Positions 1 through 5,850 of a stretch of 7,546 nucleotides of DNA are shown here, in pieces. Made by a program: the position numbers and the translations under genes. Below the pieces are notes generated by a model, which was not told the origin of the DNA, made no database searches, and saw only the letters and a list, made by a program, of their open reading frames with translations. Position 1 is the first letter of the stretch; every line of letters begins with the position of its first letter. The stretch lies in NCBI GenBank assembly GCA_023396615.1, contig JAEWVM010000136.1, forward strand, positions 1 to 7,546, read 5' to 3'. Source of the stretch: Spirochaetota bacterium (GTDB lineage: Bacteria; Spirochaetota; UBA4802; JAFGJZ01).

Positions 1-728
1 GATACAGAGATGCGAAGACTGGCGTGTGGCTGAGTGTGGATCCGATATTGGAAGAGTACATGCCGATTGCAGGATATTCTGATGAAGCAAGAAGACAAAA
101 TAGAAAATTGCCCGGGATGGGTGGTGTTTACAATCCAACAAATTTGAACTTATATCATTATGCGGGCAATAATCCAATAAAATATTATGACCCAGATGGA
201 AAAAAATCTGCTTGTGCAGCGTGGTCTGGTACAATGTGGTGGTTGCTTGTTGTTGATGGTCCAATACCTGTAGGGGATATTGTTTATGTGGCTGGAGTTG
301 CTGGGACGGGATGTTTTGATTTATGGGTTAGATTTGGTCCAGTATTTATGGCTAATGCAGATAAAATACCTGCGGTAGTTGATAAAAAACAAAATACGAT
401 TAATAGCATATCAAATTCCAGCAGTAATATGCCGGATCCCAATAAATTTGATATAAGTAAACTTAAATCACAGATGAGTGAATTAAGTAAAAATAATATA
501 AAACATATTAATAAACATGTATCTGATTTTCAAAAATTTGATAAGAATATGAATTTAGAAAAACTAATAGAATTAGGTGAAAAAATTACTAAAATAGAAA
601 ATTATATAGGTAGCCCTGGTGGTAGAGCTAATTTTCAAGCAACTGTTAATATTGGCGGAAAAAATGTCAATGTAAGGGCTGTATATGATACAGCAAACAA
701 ATTGCAAACTGTTTTTATTAAAAAGTGA
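1..728 (+). CDS. RHS cassette 1: end of RHS core plus C-terminal toxin domain (5' partial)
   Basis: The reading frame is already open at the left edge: the codons from position 3 read YRDAKTGVWLSVDP, the standard RHS core motif, so the GTG at 24 is not the true start. The core ends at PIKYYDPDG (to about 200), matching the P-x4-D-P-x-G boundary where RHS tips begin. After it comes a Trp/Val/Gly-rich hydrophobic stretch (about 207-350) that could be a pre-toxin or translocation segment. A polar linker follows, and then a domain of about 85 residues at the end. That last domain has helices with H-I-N-K-H, then a G-S-P-G-G-R turn and a strand-like end, VRAVYDTANKLQTVFIKK. The layout (helical N-half with paired His, sheet C-half with Arg/Tyr) resembles BECR-fold ribonuclease toxins; this is inference and no family is assigned. 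A candidate immunity gene starts 17 bp downstream. Confidence 0.85.
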   Translation, partial: YRDAKTGVWLSVDPILEEYMPIAGYSDEARRQNRKLPGMGGVYNPTNLNLYHYAGNNPIKYYDPDGKKSACAAWSGTMWWLLVVDGPIPVGDIVYVAGVAGTGCFDLWVRFGPVFMANADKIPAVVDKKQNTINSISNSSSNMPDPNKFDISKLKSQMSELSKNNIKHINKHVSDFQKFDKNMNLEKLIELGEKITKIENYIGSPGGRANFQATVNIGGKNVNVRAVYDTANKLQTVFIKK

Positions 729-745
729 GAATAGGATAAGAATTA

Positions 746-1147
746 ATGAATTATAAATTTAAAATTACTGTTTTATTACATGATGAAATAGATACATCTT
801 CTGTGTTTGGAGATATTTTGTTTTCTGATGGGGAAAATACTATAATTGAAAAAGATACAATTGTTGATTCGTGGTTGGCAACCTTTATTCAAAATATTGA
901 TAACATAAGAAAATATAATCAAATTGAAATTGATGTTATTGATGAACCTGATCTTGTAAAAATAGTATCTGCGAAATGTAAATTGATATTATATTATAAA
1001 AATAACGAATTAATAATTGATAGCATTGATGAATTCATTGATCAATTAAAAGAAGCTTCAAAGAAATTAATATCATACTATGAGGGAATTAAAGATTTTG
1101 GGAATAATATTCAGTTAAAATTAATTAAAGAATTTTCTGAGCAATAA
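746..1147 (+). CDS. Candidate immunity protein of cassette 1
   Basis: This is a 133-residue protein that I do not recognise as a named family. It starts with ATG 17 bp after the cassette 1 stop, with a modest AGGA ribosome site 9 bases upstream, so it is probably co-transcribed with the toxin. It is rich in Ile, Asp, Glu and Lys with a clear acidic bias. There is no signal peptide or membrane segment, so it should be cytoplasmic. The first half looks like alternating strands (YKFKITVLL, EIDVIDE, KCKLILYYKNNELIIDS). The last 40 residues look helical (DEFIDQLKEASKKLISYYEG). Position directly after an RHS tip, small size and acidity are the usual marks of an immunity protein that binds and blocks the adjacent toxin. 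A cytoplasmic immunity protein fits a cytoplasm-acting toxin such as a nuclease. The function is inferred from context only. Confidence 0.75.
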   Translation: MNYKFKITVLLHDEIDTSSVFGDILFSDGENTIIEKDTIVDSWLATFIQNIDNIRKYNQIEIDVIDEPDLVKIVSAKCKLILYYKNNELIIDSIDEFIDQLKEASKKLISYYEGIKDFGNNIQLKLIKEFSEQ

Positions 1148-1160
1148 TTTGTATGCGCAA

Positions 1161-1448
1161 TGATGCTTTTCTCCGCCAGAACCAAATCATCATCAAACTG
1201 AGGTGTATTTGAACACGGTAACGGGATAGAATAAAGGAGCCTTCAATGCTTCTAAAAAAAGAAAAGATAGAAGACCTTGAATTTATGGACGTAGAGCCCG
1301 AAGACGAAGAGTTGAGAGCAATAGTGATGGAAGAAGAGGACAAGGCGAAGAAGAAGGCCGAAGAAGAATATGATTTTGAGGTAATGAGAGCGGAGAAACA
1401 GAGACTCAAGGAAGCAATGAAGAGAGTTGAGGTGAGTGGGAGGATTTC
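1161..1448 (+). repeat. Dispersed repeat carrying the acidic small gene (copy 1)
   Basis: This segment is nearly identical to about 5048-5338; from 1175 onward the two align without gaps at an offset of 3890 bases. It spans the putative gene tail, the ribosome site and almost the whole acidic gene. Similarity ends abruptly near 1448/5338, at the last codons of the gene, so the two copies have different C-termini. The left edge is blurred around a shared TGATG. Confidence 0.85.
1176..1229 (+). pseudogene. Probable 3' remnant of an unidentified gene (copy 1)
   Basis: The frame reads PEPNHHQTEVYLNTVTG and then TAG, ending 16 bases before the ATG of the acidic small gene. The same 17 codons recur at 5066-5119 with a single base change (GTG to GTT, 1205 versus 5095) that leaves Val unchanged. 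Upstream of CCA the two copies diverge and each meets an in-frame TGA within a few codons (1161-1163 and 5051-5053). It therefore looks like the tail of a gene that normally precedes the acidic gene and was truncated when the unit was placed behind a toxin cassette. The evidence is thin (one synonymous difference), and it could instead be a conserved untranslated leader. Confidence 0.35.
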
Positions 1449-1455
1449 AAGGTAG
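1246..1455 (+). CDS. Small highly acidic coiled-coil-like protein, copy 1 (69 aa)
   Basis: The 69-residue protein begins MLLKKEKIEDLEFMDVEPED and continues with a dense run of Glu/Lys/Ala (EEEDKAKKKAEEEYDF) that should form a charged helix or coiled coil. It has no Cys, no signal peptide and no membrane segment. The start is well supported: AGGAG lies 6 bases before the ATG. A near-identical copy lies at 5136-5363, and differences between copies are concentrated at residues 17-25 and at the C-terminus. I do not recognise the family. Both copies sit directly after a toxin/immunity pair, so the gene travels with RHS cassettes; possible roles are an adaptor, a chaperone or a passenger of the repeat. 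A hairpin that could terminate its transcript follows at 1499-1536. Confidence 0.7.
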   Translation: MLLKKEKIEDLEFMDVEPEDEELRAIVMEEEDKAKKKAEEEYDFEVMRAEKQRLKEAMKRVEVSGRISR

Positions 1456-1498
1456 TTGAAGACTCATTGGGAGAAATCAACTGTCATTTCGATTGAAG

Positions 1499-1536
1499 AA
1501 TTTCAAGTGTCAAAAGTAACACTTGAAATTTCTTTG
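1499..1536 (+). terminator. Putative intrinsic terminator after the acidic gene
   Basis: AATTTCAAGTGT (1499-1510) and ACACTTGAAATT (1519-1530) form a perfect 12-bp stem with an 8-base loop, followed by the T-rich TCTTTG. It lies 44 bases after the stop of the acidic gene and before cassette 2. The stem is AT-rich and the T tract is interrupted, so termination strength is uncertain. Confidence 0.5.
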
Positions 1537-1624
1537 ATAGTGGAAAGACTTGAGGTGCGTAAATATATGAATACGAAGAGTTGTTATGATAGATATTTTG
1601 AATGATAAGTTTGAAAAACAAAAC

Positions 1625-1645
1625 AAGTCCGGCATTGCCGGACTT
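1625..1645. terminator. Short GC-rich hairpin, possible bidirectional terminator
   Basis: GTCCGGC-ATT-GCCGGAC is a perfect 7-bp stem, extended to 9 bp by two A-T pairs. It is preceded by an A-rich run and followed by TTTA. The compact loop and flanking A/T tracts resemble an intrinsic terminator usable in either direction, although the T tract is short. It may equally be one of the palindromic repeats that litter this stretch. Confidence 0.45.
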
Positions 1646-1668
1646 TACCATATTGAAACTGAATCATT

Positions 1669-1825
1669 TAGCTCTTTGAAAACCAACCGCGAAGCGGTGA
1701 TGAATTGAATGTCAGCTTTGAGCGTTAGGGATTGCGCGGAAAGGCGGAACGCCTTGAAGCAAAAGCCCGACCCGTTATTAACAGAAGAATTGAATTCAAT
1801 ATTAAAGAATAATAGCTCTTTGAAA
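1669..1825. repeat. Palindrome-bearing insert flanked by 13-bp direct repeats
   Basis: TAGCTCTTTGAAA occurs at 1669-1681 and again at 1813-1825. Between them are two perfect mini-hairpins with GAA loops, ACCGC-GAA-GCGGT (1687-1699) and AAGGCG-GAA-CGCCTT (1741-1755), and a GC-rich GAGCGTTAGGGATTGCGCGG tract (1720-1739). The tract resembles the GCGTTAGCG/GAAGCGG vocabulary of the repeats at 3589 and 6911. The second direct-repeat copy lies inside the RHS reading frame (codons for S-S-L-K). This could be a palindromic element inserted with target duplication, or recombination scar material. Confidence 0.5.
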
Positions 1826-3046
1826 CTCATTCAAACTTGGGAAAGGGTAACGCCCGAACTAAACGCAAACGGCGAACGAATAATAAAGAAAAGTGAACTT
1901 GGTGAGACTCAGTACGTAAGCGCGAACTATATCGTGCGCAATAAAACCGTAGTCTCCAAACACATCTTCGCAGGAAATCAGCGGGTCGCGAGTACTGTGA
2001 GCATGAAGGACAACTGCGGAACGGTGAGTGAAAAGAATATGATGTATTTCCATCCGGATCATCTGGGAAGTTCGAGTTATGTAACTGACAAGAAGGGAAA
2101 TTTCTTTGAGATGATAGAGTATCTGCCGTATGGTGAGACATTGTATGATGAGGCTGCAACGGTGGATAAGACAGAGTTCAGGTTTACCTCGAAGGAGATG
2201 GACGCGGAGACTGGGCTGTACTATTACGGTGCGCGGTACTATGACGCGAAGCTCTGTAAGTGGATTAGTACTGATCCGATATTGGAAGAATACTTTCCAA
2301 CAGGTGATAAAGAAAAGGATAAACAGCTACCAGGAATGGGCGGAGCATTTAATCCTGTTAATTTGAATTTGTATCACTATGCCGGGAATAATCCAATCGT
2401 AATAACTGATCCAAATGGAAAAGAATCAAAACAGTATACGGCAGACAAAGCTATAGATGGTAAAACAATTTTTGATAAATATGGATATAAAGGATATTGG
2501 AATTCGCGAGATAAAGTTGAAAAAACAACCAGAGGAACTGCTGGTTGCTCGGCAGAAGAATTATCGCGATGGATGCAGATAACTAATTCTGCTATTAGTA
2601 TTAATGCTCTGAAAGGTATGTTTAGGCAAGCAATTAACAAAGAGGTTGTTGATTCAATAATAAATAATAAAAGTATTAATATTGGTACTATTTTCACTAT
2701 TGAGGATGTTGCTAAAAAAACAATAGATGCCATGATGTACTCATTGCCAAACGGTTCTTATGGAACAACACCTAGTATTCAGATAGAAGAAATTCTACAT
2801 GGTAAAGCGGGTGAACTTGGTATTGGTTTTAAAGGATTACATATAGAAGATATATGGAATATTGTAGACGCTTTTAATAAAGGACCTTCGGAATTGGCAA
2901 AATTGTATGAAAATAATCTAAAAGGTAAAACTTTCTACGGTTATATTCGAGAAGAAAGATTTGATGCAATTACTGAAAAAGATTATCAGAGATTAATGGA
3001 TGAATGTATTAAACGTCATCCTGAACCTAATAAAAGTAGACATTAG
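1709..3046 (+). CDS. RHS cassette 2: truncated RHS core with unrecognised toxin tip
   Basis: This is an orphan cassette of 445 residues. A TGA lies directly before the ATG at 1709 and no clear ribosome site is visible; the first 35 or so residues are translated from palindromic repeat DNA, so the start is uncertain. RHS core runs from about residue 36 to 237. It includes the FHPDHLGSSSYVTD motif (114-127), FEMIEYLPYGETLYDEA (133-149), GLYYYGARYYDA (169-180), LPGMGG (207-212), LYHYAGNNP (221-229) and the tip boundary PIVITDPNG (229-237). The tip (238-445) is soluble and mostly helical in appearance, with no close family recognised. It contains HGKAGELGIGFKGLH and ends with IKRHPEPNKSRH. The next gene, 15 bp downstream, is a predicted lipoprotein, which suggests a toxin acting outside the cytoplasmic membrane. 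It lacks a secretion N-terminus and shell and is probably a silent donor of a tip. Confidence 0.82.
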   Translation: MSALSVRDCAERRNALKQKPDPLLTEELNSILKNNSSLKLIQTWERVTPELNANGERIIKKSELGETQYVSANYIVRNKTVVSKHIFAGNQRVASTVSMKDNCGTVSEKNMMYFHPDHLGSSSYVTDKKGNFFEMIEYLPYGETLYDEAATVDKTEFRFTSKEMDAETGLYYYGARYYDAKLCKWISTDPILEEYFPTGDKEKDKQLPGMGGAFNPVNLNLYHYAGNNPIVITDPNGKESKQYTADKAIDGKTIFDKYGYKGYWNSRDKVEKTTRGTAGCSAEELSRWMQITNSAISINALKGMFRQAINKEVVDSIINNKSINIGTIFTIEDVAKKTIDAMMYSLPNGSYGTTPSIQIEEILHGKAGELGIGFKGLHIEDIWNIVDAFNKGPSELAKLYENNLKGKTFYGYIREERFDAITEKDYQRLMDECIKRHPEPNKSRH

Positions 3047-3061
3047 AAAAGGAGAATTATC

Positions 3062-3544
3062 ATGAAAAAGGTTTATTTGCTTTGCTTGATTTTGCTTTTT
3101 GGAGGCTGTACAAAAGATTACATTCCCTTATCTTCTGATTTGAAAGAAGATATTTCTGTTGAGATGTATTTGGTAAATGATCCTAGTTGTATTAAGCTTG
3201 AAGTACCAATTGAATTCAATAAGAGAATGATAGAGTCTATATCTGAAAAGCCAATACTTGATAATAATTCATGTGCGCAAATACTATATGTTTATAAGGG
3301 TATTATAGATGAACAGGGTATTTATCTAATTTTGAAGGATGAATACGTTTTAAAACAAAAAGCGGGCGATGAAATAGTTTTAAGAATAAATGGAGTAATT
3401 GTTGAAAAAATAAGAGTTGGGCAGAAAAGTGAGATAAAAGAATTTATTTGGAGAATGTCTCTTTCGGAACTTGAAAAGAATTTAAAAGATAAGAACAAGA
3501 TATTCTATGATAAAATAAAAGAGTTGGAAGATAAAAAGAAATAA
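3062..3544 (+). CDS. Predicted lipoprotein, candidate immunity protein of cassette 2
   Basis: This 160-residue protein starts at an ATG with a strong AGGAG site a few bases upstream, 15 bp after the cassette 2 stop, so the pair looks like an operon. The N-terminus MKKVYLLCLILLFGGC is a lipoprotein signal: two Lys, a hydrophobic core, and Cys16 in a relaxed F-G-G-C lipobox of the kind spirochaetes tolerate. Mature residues include two further Cys (43 and 71) that could form a disulfide, consistent with export. The middle looks strand-rich (GIYLILKDEYVLKQ, DEIVLRINGVIVEKIRVG). The last 35 residues are a charged helix (SLSELEKNLKDKNKIFYDK). An exported, membrane-anchored immunity protein is expected when the partner toxin attacks periplasmic targets or the membrane. 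That role is inferred from position and signal; no family is recognised. Confidence 0.78.
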   Translation: MKKVYLLCLILLFGGCTKDYIPLSSDLKEDISVEMYLVNDPSCIKLEVPIEFNKRMIESISEKPILDNNSCAQILYVYKGIIDEQGIYLILKDEYVLKQKAGDEIVLRINGVIVEKIRVGQKSEIKEFIWRMSLSELEKNLKDKNKIFYDKIKELEDKKK

Positions 3545-3588
3545 AAAAAGACATTCGAATGAACCAGTTATCAGGAGACATGACACCA

Positions 3589-3740
3589 TCTTGCGTTAGC
3601 GATCGAAGCGGTATCCTTTTGCGGAGCAAAAGATACAAGCGGAGAGCGCGGCGCAAGTATGAAATCTTTGAATGAATGGAGACTTGAGATAATCCGTGTT
3701 GAGTAACCTTTCTGAAAACAAGACGAGCGCAATGCCCGGA
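3589..3740 (+). repeat. 152-bp palindromic repeat fused to an RHS core (copy A)
   Basis: It is identical to 6911-7062 except for 4 bases, with no gaps (offset 3322). Its left half (3590-3657) is a long imperfect palindrome. The outer arms are CTTGCG (3590-3595) and CGCAAG (3652-3657). An inner stem pairs GTATCCTTTTGC with GCAAAAGATAC across a GGA loop, with one bulged C. The right half runs in frame into the RHS core of cassette 3 at codons for V-T-D-K-K-G. It resembles REP-type palindromic elements in form; no family is assigned. Confidence 0.8.
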
Positions 3741-4649
3741 AACGTGACTGACAAGAAAGGAAACTTCTTTGAGATGATCGAATACTTGCCGTACGGTGAG
3801 ACATTGTATGATGAGGCTGCGACGGCGGATAAGACGGAATTTAGATTTACCTCGCAGGAACAGGACACGGAGACTGGGCTGTATTATTACGGAGCAAGAT
3901 ACAGAGATGCGAAGACTGGTGTGTGGCTGAGTTGTGATCCGATATTTGAGAAGTATCTGGAAGGTGAACCGAATGGAGGGATTTATAACTTTATCAATTT
4001 AAATCTTTATGCTTATGCTGCAGATAATCCAATTCGTTTTTCTGACCCTGACGGGAACAAATTTAAAGATAAAGTAGAAACTGCCGGTGTTTTTTTAAAA
4101 AGATTTGCATTAACATCTTTTCTTTTGTTGCAGAGAAATACATGGGGTAATCCTGGTCATGTATCCGCAGAAAAATTAAATGAGATGGAACCGATACCAC
4201 CATCAAAAAGCAAAGTGGAAGACAATGCAGATGTTGCTGCATGGCTTGCAGAACCATTAGTTGCCTATGGCATGCTAAAAATACCTACCATGAGAAGTGG
4301 GAAAGTAGCCGGACCTAAAACAGAAAAAGCTGTAGCTGCAGAAAGAGCTACTACTGATTCAGTGCTAGCAAAATTGAATGATGCGCAGAAATCGAATTTA
4401 AAAAGATTTAATAAGAAAGTGCCTCAAAACTCAACAGAAACTAAGATAGATTTTTTAGGGGAAGACATAAATAGCATTCTACTTACGGCTGAGTCGCCAG
4501 GTAAAGTTCCTGGGTCAAAAGCTGTTTATCAAAAAATGATAGGCCCGTTGGGAGAAACGGAATCTTTTATTAAAAACACTTTTGATCAAATCGGTAATGT
4601 TATTCACATAAAGGATAAAATCAATGGCACAAAAATTCCGGAGAAATGA
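3696..4649 (+). CDS. RHS cassette 3: short RHS core with SPGKVPGSKA-type toxin tip
   Basis: An orphan cassette of 317 residues. Translation could begin at GTG 3696, TTG 3699 or ATG 3732; no convincing ribosome site is present, and the first 16 residues come from the repeat at 3589-3740. RHS core spans residues 17-120: VTDKKGNFFEMIEYLPYGET, GLYYYGARYRDAKTGVWLS, then NLNLYAYAADNP and the boundary PIRFSDPDG. It lacks the LPGMGG insert of its neighbours. The tip (121-317) has a linker with one hydrophobic patch (GVFLKRFALTSFLLLQ). It ends in a compact domain of about 95 residues containing LKRFNKKVPQ, TAESPGKVPGSKAVYQK, ETESFIKNTFDQIGNVIHIK. I recall this V-P-G-S-x-A-x-Y-x-K...D-x-x-G-N-I-x-H-x-K-D-K pattern as a recurrent C-terminal domain of RHS proteins. 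A nuclease activity is plausible but unproven. The immunity gene follows after 3 bp. Confidence 0.82.
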   Translation: MLSNLSENKTSAMPGNVTDKKGNFFEMIEYLPYGETLYDEAATADKTEFRFTSQEQDTETGLYYYGARYRDAKTGVWLSCDPIFEKYLEGEPNGGIYNFINLNLYAYAADNPIRFSDPDGNKFKDKVETAGVFLKRFALTSFLLLQRNTWGNPGHVSAEKLNEMEPIPPSKSKVEDNADVAAWLAEPLVAYGMLKIPTMRSGKVAGPKTEKAVAAERATTDSVLAKLNDAQKSNLKRFNKKVPQNSTETKIDFLGEDINSILLTAESPGKVPGSKAVYQKMIGPLGETESFIKNTFDQIGNVIHIKDKINGTKIPEK

Positions 4650-4652
4650 CAT

Positions 4653-5003
4653 ATGAATGATAATCGATTGGAAGACGTTTTAAAAAAAATTATTGTTTTA
4701 GATGGTGATGTTTTATCCCTCATAGGAGAATATCATAAAAAAGCTGAATTTGATGACAGGGAATTTCTTATTGTTTTAACGCTATCAGATATAAGAAAAG
4801 TTCTGGCTAAATTCGTCGACGGACAAATTGGAAAAATAGAATTATATCAGTGGGCAGATATTTTAGAATTAAACGAATATGTAGACTACGAAGAAGGTAA
4901 GGAAAATGAAATAGCAAGTTTGTTGTTTCAACTTGCTTCACCTGAAATAAATGGAGAAATTACGATTGATAGTTGTGTAGAAATGTTGAATAAAATTTCT
5001 TAG
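4653..5003 (+). CDS. Candidate immunity protein of cassette 3
   Basis: This 116-residue protein starts 3 bp after the cassette 3 stop, and its ribosome site (GGAG) lies inside the last toxin codons, so translation of the two genes is probably coupled. It is acidic, apparently all-helical, and has no signal peptide. The central motif KFVDGQIGKIELYQWADILE, a Glu/Asp-rich stretch (EYVDYEEGKENE) and FQLASPEINGEITIDS match, from memory, a common small protein found behind RHS and other polymorphic toxins. Its signature is roughly [FL]-x-x-G-x-[IL]-x-x-x-E-[LI]-x-x-W-A...L-A-[SN]-P-E-I-[NG]-G. This supports an immunity role against the cassette 3 tip. A cytoplasmic immunity protein implies that the toxin acts in the cytoplasm. 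I cannot give a numbered immunity family. Confidence 0.8.
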   Translation: MNDNRLEDVLKKIIVLDGDVLSLIGEYHKKAEFDDREFLIVLTLSDIRKVLAKFVDGQIGKIELYQWADILELNEYVDYEEGKENEIASLLFQLASPEINGEITIDSCVEMLNKIS

Positions 5004-5047
5004 GGGTGATAAATTGAAATCATGCAGACTCCTTGATGAAATAGTGG

Positions 5048-5338
5048 TGATGAACACTTCCCTTGCCAGAACCAAATCATCATCAAACTGAGGTTTATTT
5101 GAACACGGTAACGGGATAGAATAAGGGAGCTCTCAATGCTTCTAAAAAAAGAAAAGATAGAAGACCTTGAATTTATGGACGTAGATATCGAAGACGAAGA
5201 ACTGAGATCAATAGTGATGGAAGAAGAGGACAAGGCGAAGAAGAAGGCCGAAGAAGAATATGATTTCGAGGTAATGAGAGCGGAGAAAAAGAGACTCAAG
5301 GAAGCAATGAAGAGAGTTGATGTGAGTGGGGGGATTTC
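5048..5338 (+). repeat. Dispersed repeat carrying the acidic small gene (copy 2)
   Basis: Second copy of the unit at 1161-1448. The shared part starts for certain at GCCAGAACC (5065) and ends near 5338, inside the last codons of the acidic gene. Beyond 5338 the sequence runs into the tail of the mazF-like gene on the other strand. Confidence 0.85.
5066..5119 (+). pseudogene. Probable 3' remnant of an unidentified gene (copy 2)
   Basis: The 17 codons PEPNHHQTEVYLNTVTG and the TAG of 1176-1229 are repeated here with one silent change. An in-frame TGA at 5051-5053 closes the frame upstream. The preceding gene is missing in both copies, so its identity cannot be read from this window. Confidence 0.35.
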
Positions 5339-5363
5339 TTTGAAATCAGAGTTCAAGCCATGA
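5136..5363 (+). CDS. Small highly acidic coiled-coil-like protein, copy 2 (75 aa)
   Basis: Paralogue of 1246-1455: residues 1-16 are identical, and the Glu/Lys-rich helix is conserved (EEEDKAKKKAEEEYDFEVMR). The differences are VDIED for VEPED, S for A at position 25, K for Q at 52 and D for E at 62. The C-terminus differs (GGISLKSEFKP) because the repeat ends there and the frame reads on into neighbouring DNA. The start has GGGAG 6 bases upstream. The last 18 bases overlap, tail to tail, the 3' end of the mazF-like gene on the - strand. This suggests that the repeat joined pre-existing TA DNA and picked up a new stop. The function is unknown. Confidence 0.7.
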   Translation: MLLKKEKIEDLEFMDVDIEDEELRSIVMEEEDKAKKKAEEEYDFEVMRAEKKRLKEAMKRVDVSGGISLKSEFKP

Positions 5364-5675
5364 TTTAAGAGCTTTGCTTATGAGTTCGGAATCAGTTTTG
5401 CTTAAAGTACCAATTATTTTAATGATTAGACTTGAGTCGACAAGGAGGCAGCCTCTTTTAACGGCTGTCGGAACATTGAGTCCGGATTCTTCCCAGTCTT
5501 GCAGACAGAATTCGTCATCCGAAAGATTGTAAATTCTGCTGGTCAGAGGAACGATGAAAACATCCTCATATTTTCCTTTGTCTGAGCTTATGACAACTGC
5601 GGGGCGGACTTTTTGAGATGACATGTCTGTGAAAGGGTATGGAATAAGGATGATGTCATTTTTTGAGTAGTTCAT
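5346..5675 (-). CDS. MazF/PemK-family toxin (endoribonuclease)
   Basis: A 109-residue protein of the MazF/PemK/CcdB-like family, whose members cleave mRNA or tRNA at short sequences and arrest growth when the antitoxin is lost. It shows the family's opening GDIVLVPFPFTD-like strand (NDIILIPYPFTD, residues 6-17), then QKVRPAVVIS (21-30) and VPLTSRIYN (42-50). R24 and T45 match the Arg and Thr of the MazF active site. The end, KRGCLLVDSSLIIKIIGTLS and an amphipathic helix, is also typical. The ATG at 5687 has the GGAGG touching it with no spacing, so I prefer the ATG at 5675, 12 bases from that site. It overlaps the antitoxin gene by 20 bases, implying translational coupling. The length is normal and the gene looks intact. 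Confidence 0.92.
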   Translation of the reverse strand: MNYSKNDIILIPYPFTDMSSQKVRPAVVISSDKGKYEDVFIVPLTSRIYNLSDDEFCLQDWEESGLNVPTAVKRGCLLVDSSLIIKIIGTLSKTDSELISKALKSWLEL

Positions 5676-5850
5676 TGTAAACGTCATCCTCCGGATTGTC
5701 CCATATTCTATTTAAGGATTTTTCGGACAATTTCATCATCCAGAGTTTTTCTTCTTTTTGATTCTTTCTGATAACAAAATCTATAAAGTCGTAAACTTCT
5801 TCTTTTGCTTCTTTTGGAAGTGTGTTAATTTTTTCTTCTATGGTCATCAT
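5656..5850 (-). CDS. Antitoxin partner of the MazF-like toxin (64 aa)
   Basis: The chosen start, ATG at 5850 (MMTIEEKINTLPKE), has a near-perfect AGGAGG 7 bases upstream (5858-5863). The frame is open further upstream, but those 31 codons include the ribosome site and look untranslated. The protein is a small acidic helical antitoxin. Residues 3-28 (IEEKINTLPKEAKEEVYDFI) resemble the N-terminus of DUF2281-type antitoxins. The C-terminal LSEKSLNRIWDNPEDDVYNE is the Trp-Asp-rich tail often seen in antitoxins that wrap around MazF. It precedes and overlaps the toxin gene, the usual order for this class. Antitoxin-toxin autoregulation is expected; a GTATTG...CAATAC inverted pair (5915-5946) upstream is a weak operator candidate. 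Confidence 0.85.
   Translation of the reverse strand: MMTIEEKINTLPKEAKEEVYDFIDFVIRKNQKEEKLWMMKLSEKSLNRIWDNPEDDVYNELLKK

Noticed and set aside
1201..1240. TAGAAT at 1227-1232 as a -10 box for the acidic gene
   Set aside because: It would place the transcript start at or past the ribosome site, and no acceptable -35 lies 16-18 bases upstream.
1125..1409. Reverse-strand open frame over the acidic gene (also 5000-5356), Ser/Phe-rich
   Set aside because: It is the complement of a Glu/Lys-rich gene; low-complexity Ser/Phe runs and the well-placed ribosome site on the + strand favour the + strand gene.
1669..1690. TAGCTCTTTGAAAACC resembles the boxA/leader sequence found before rRNA genes
   Set aside because: No rRNA or tRNA follows; the same 13-mer recurs at 1813 inside the RHS frame, so it is better explained as a direct repeat.
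3444..3868. Several reverse-strand open frames across the repeat and the cassette 3 core (also 6853-7212)
   Set aside because: They overlap RHS core coding sequence whose + strand translation matches known motifs; they are open only because of the GC-rich composition of the core.
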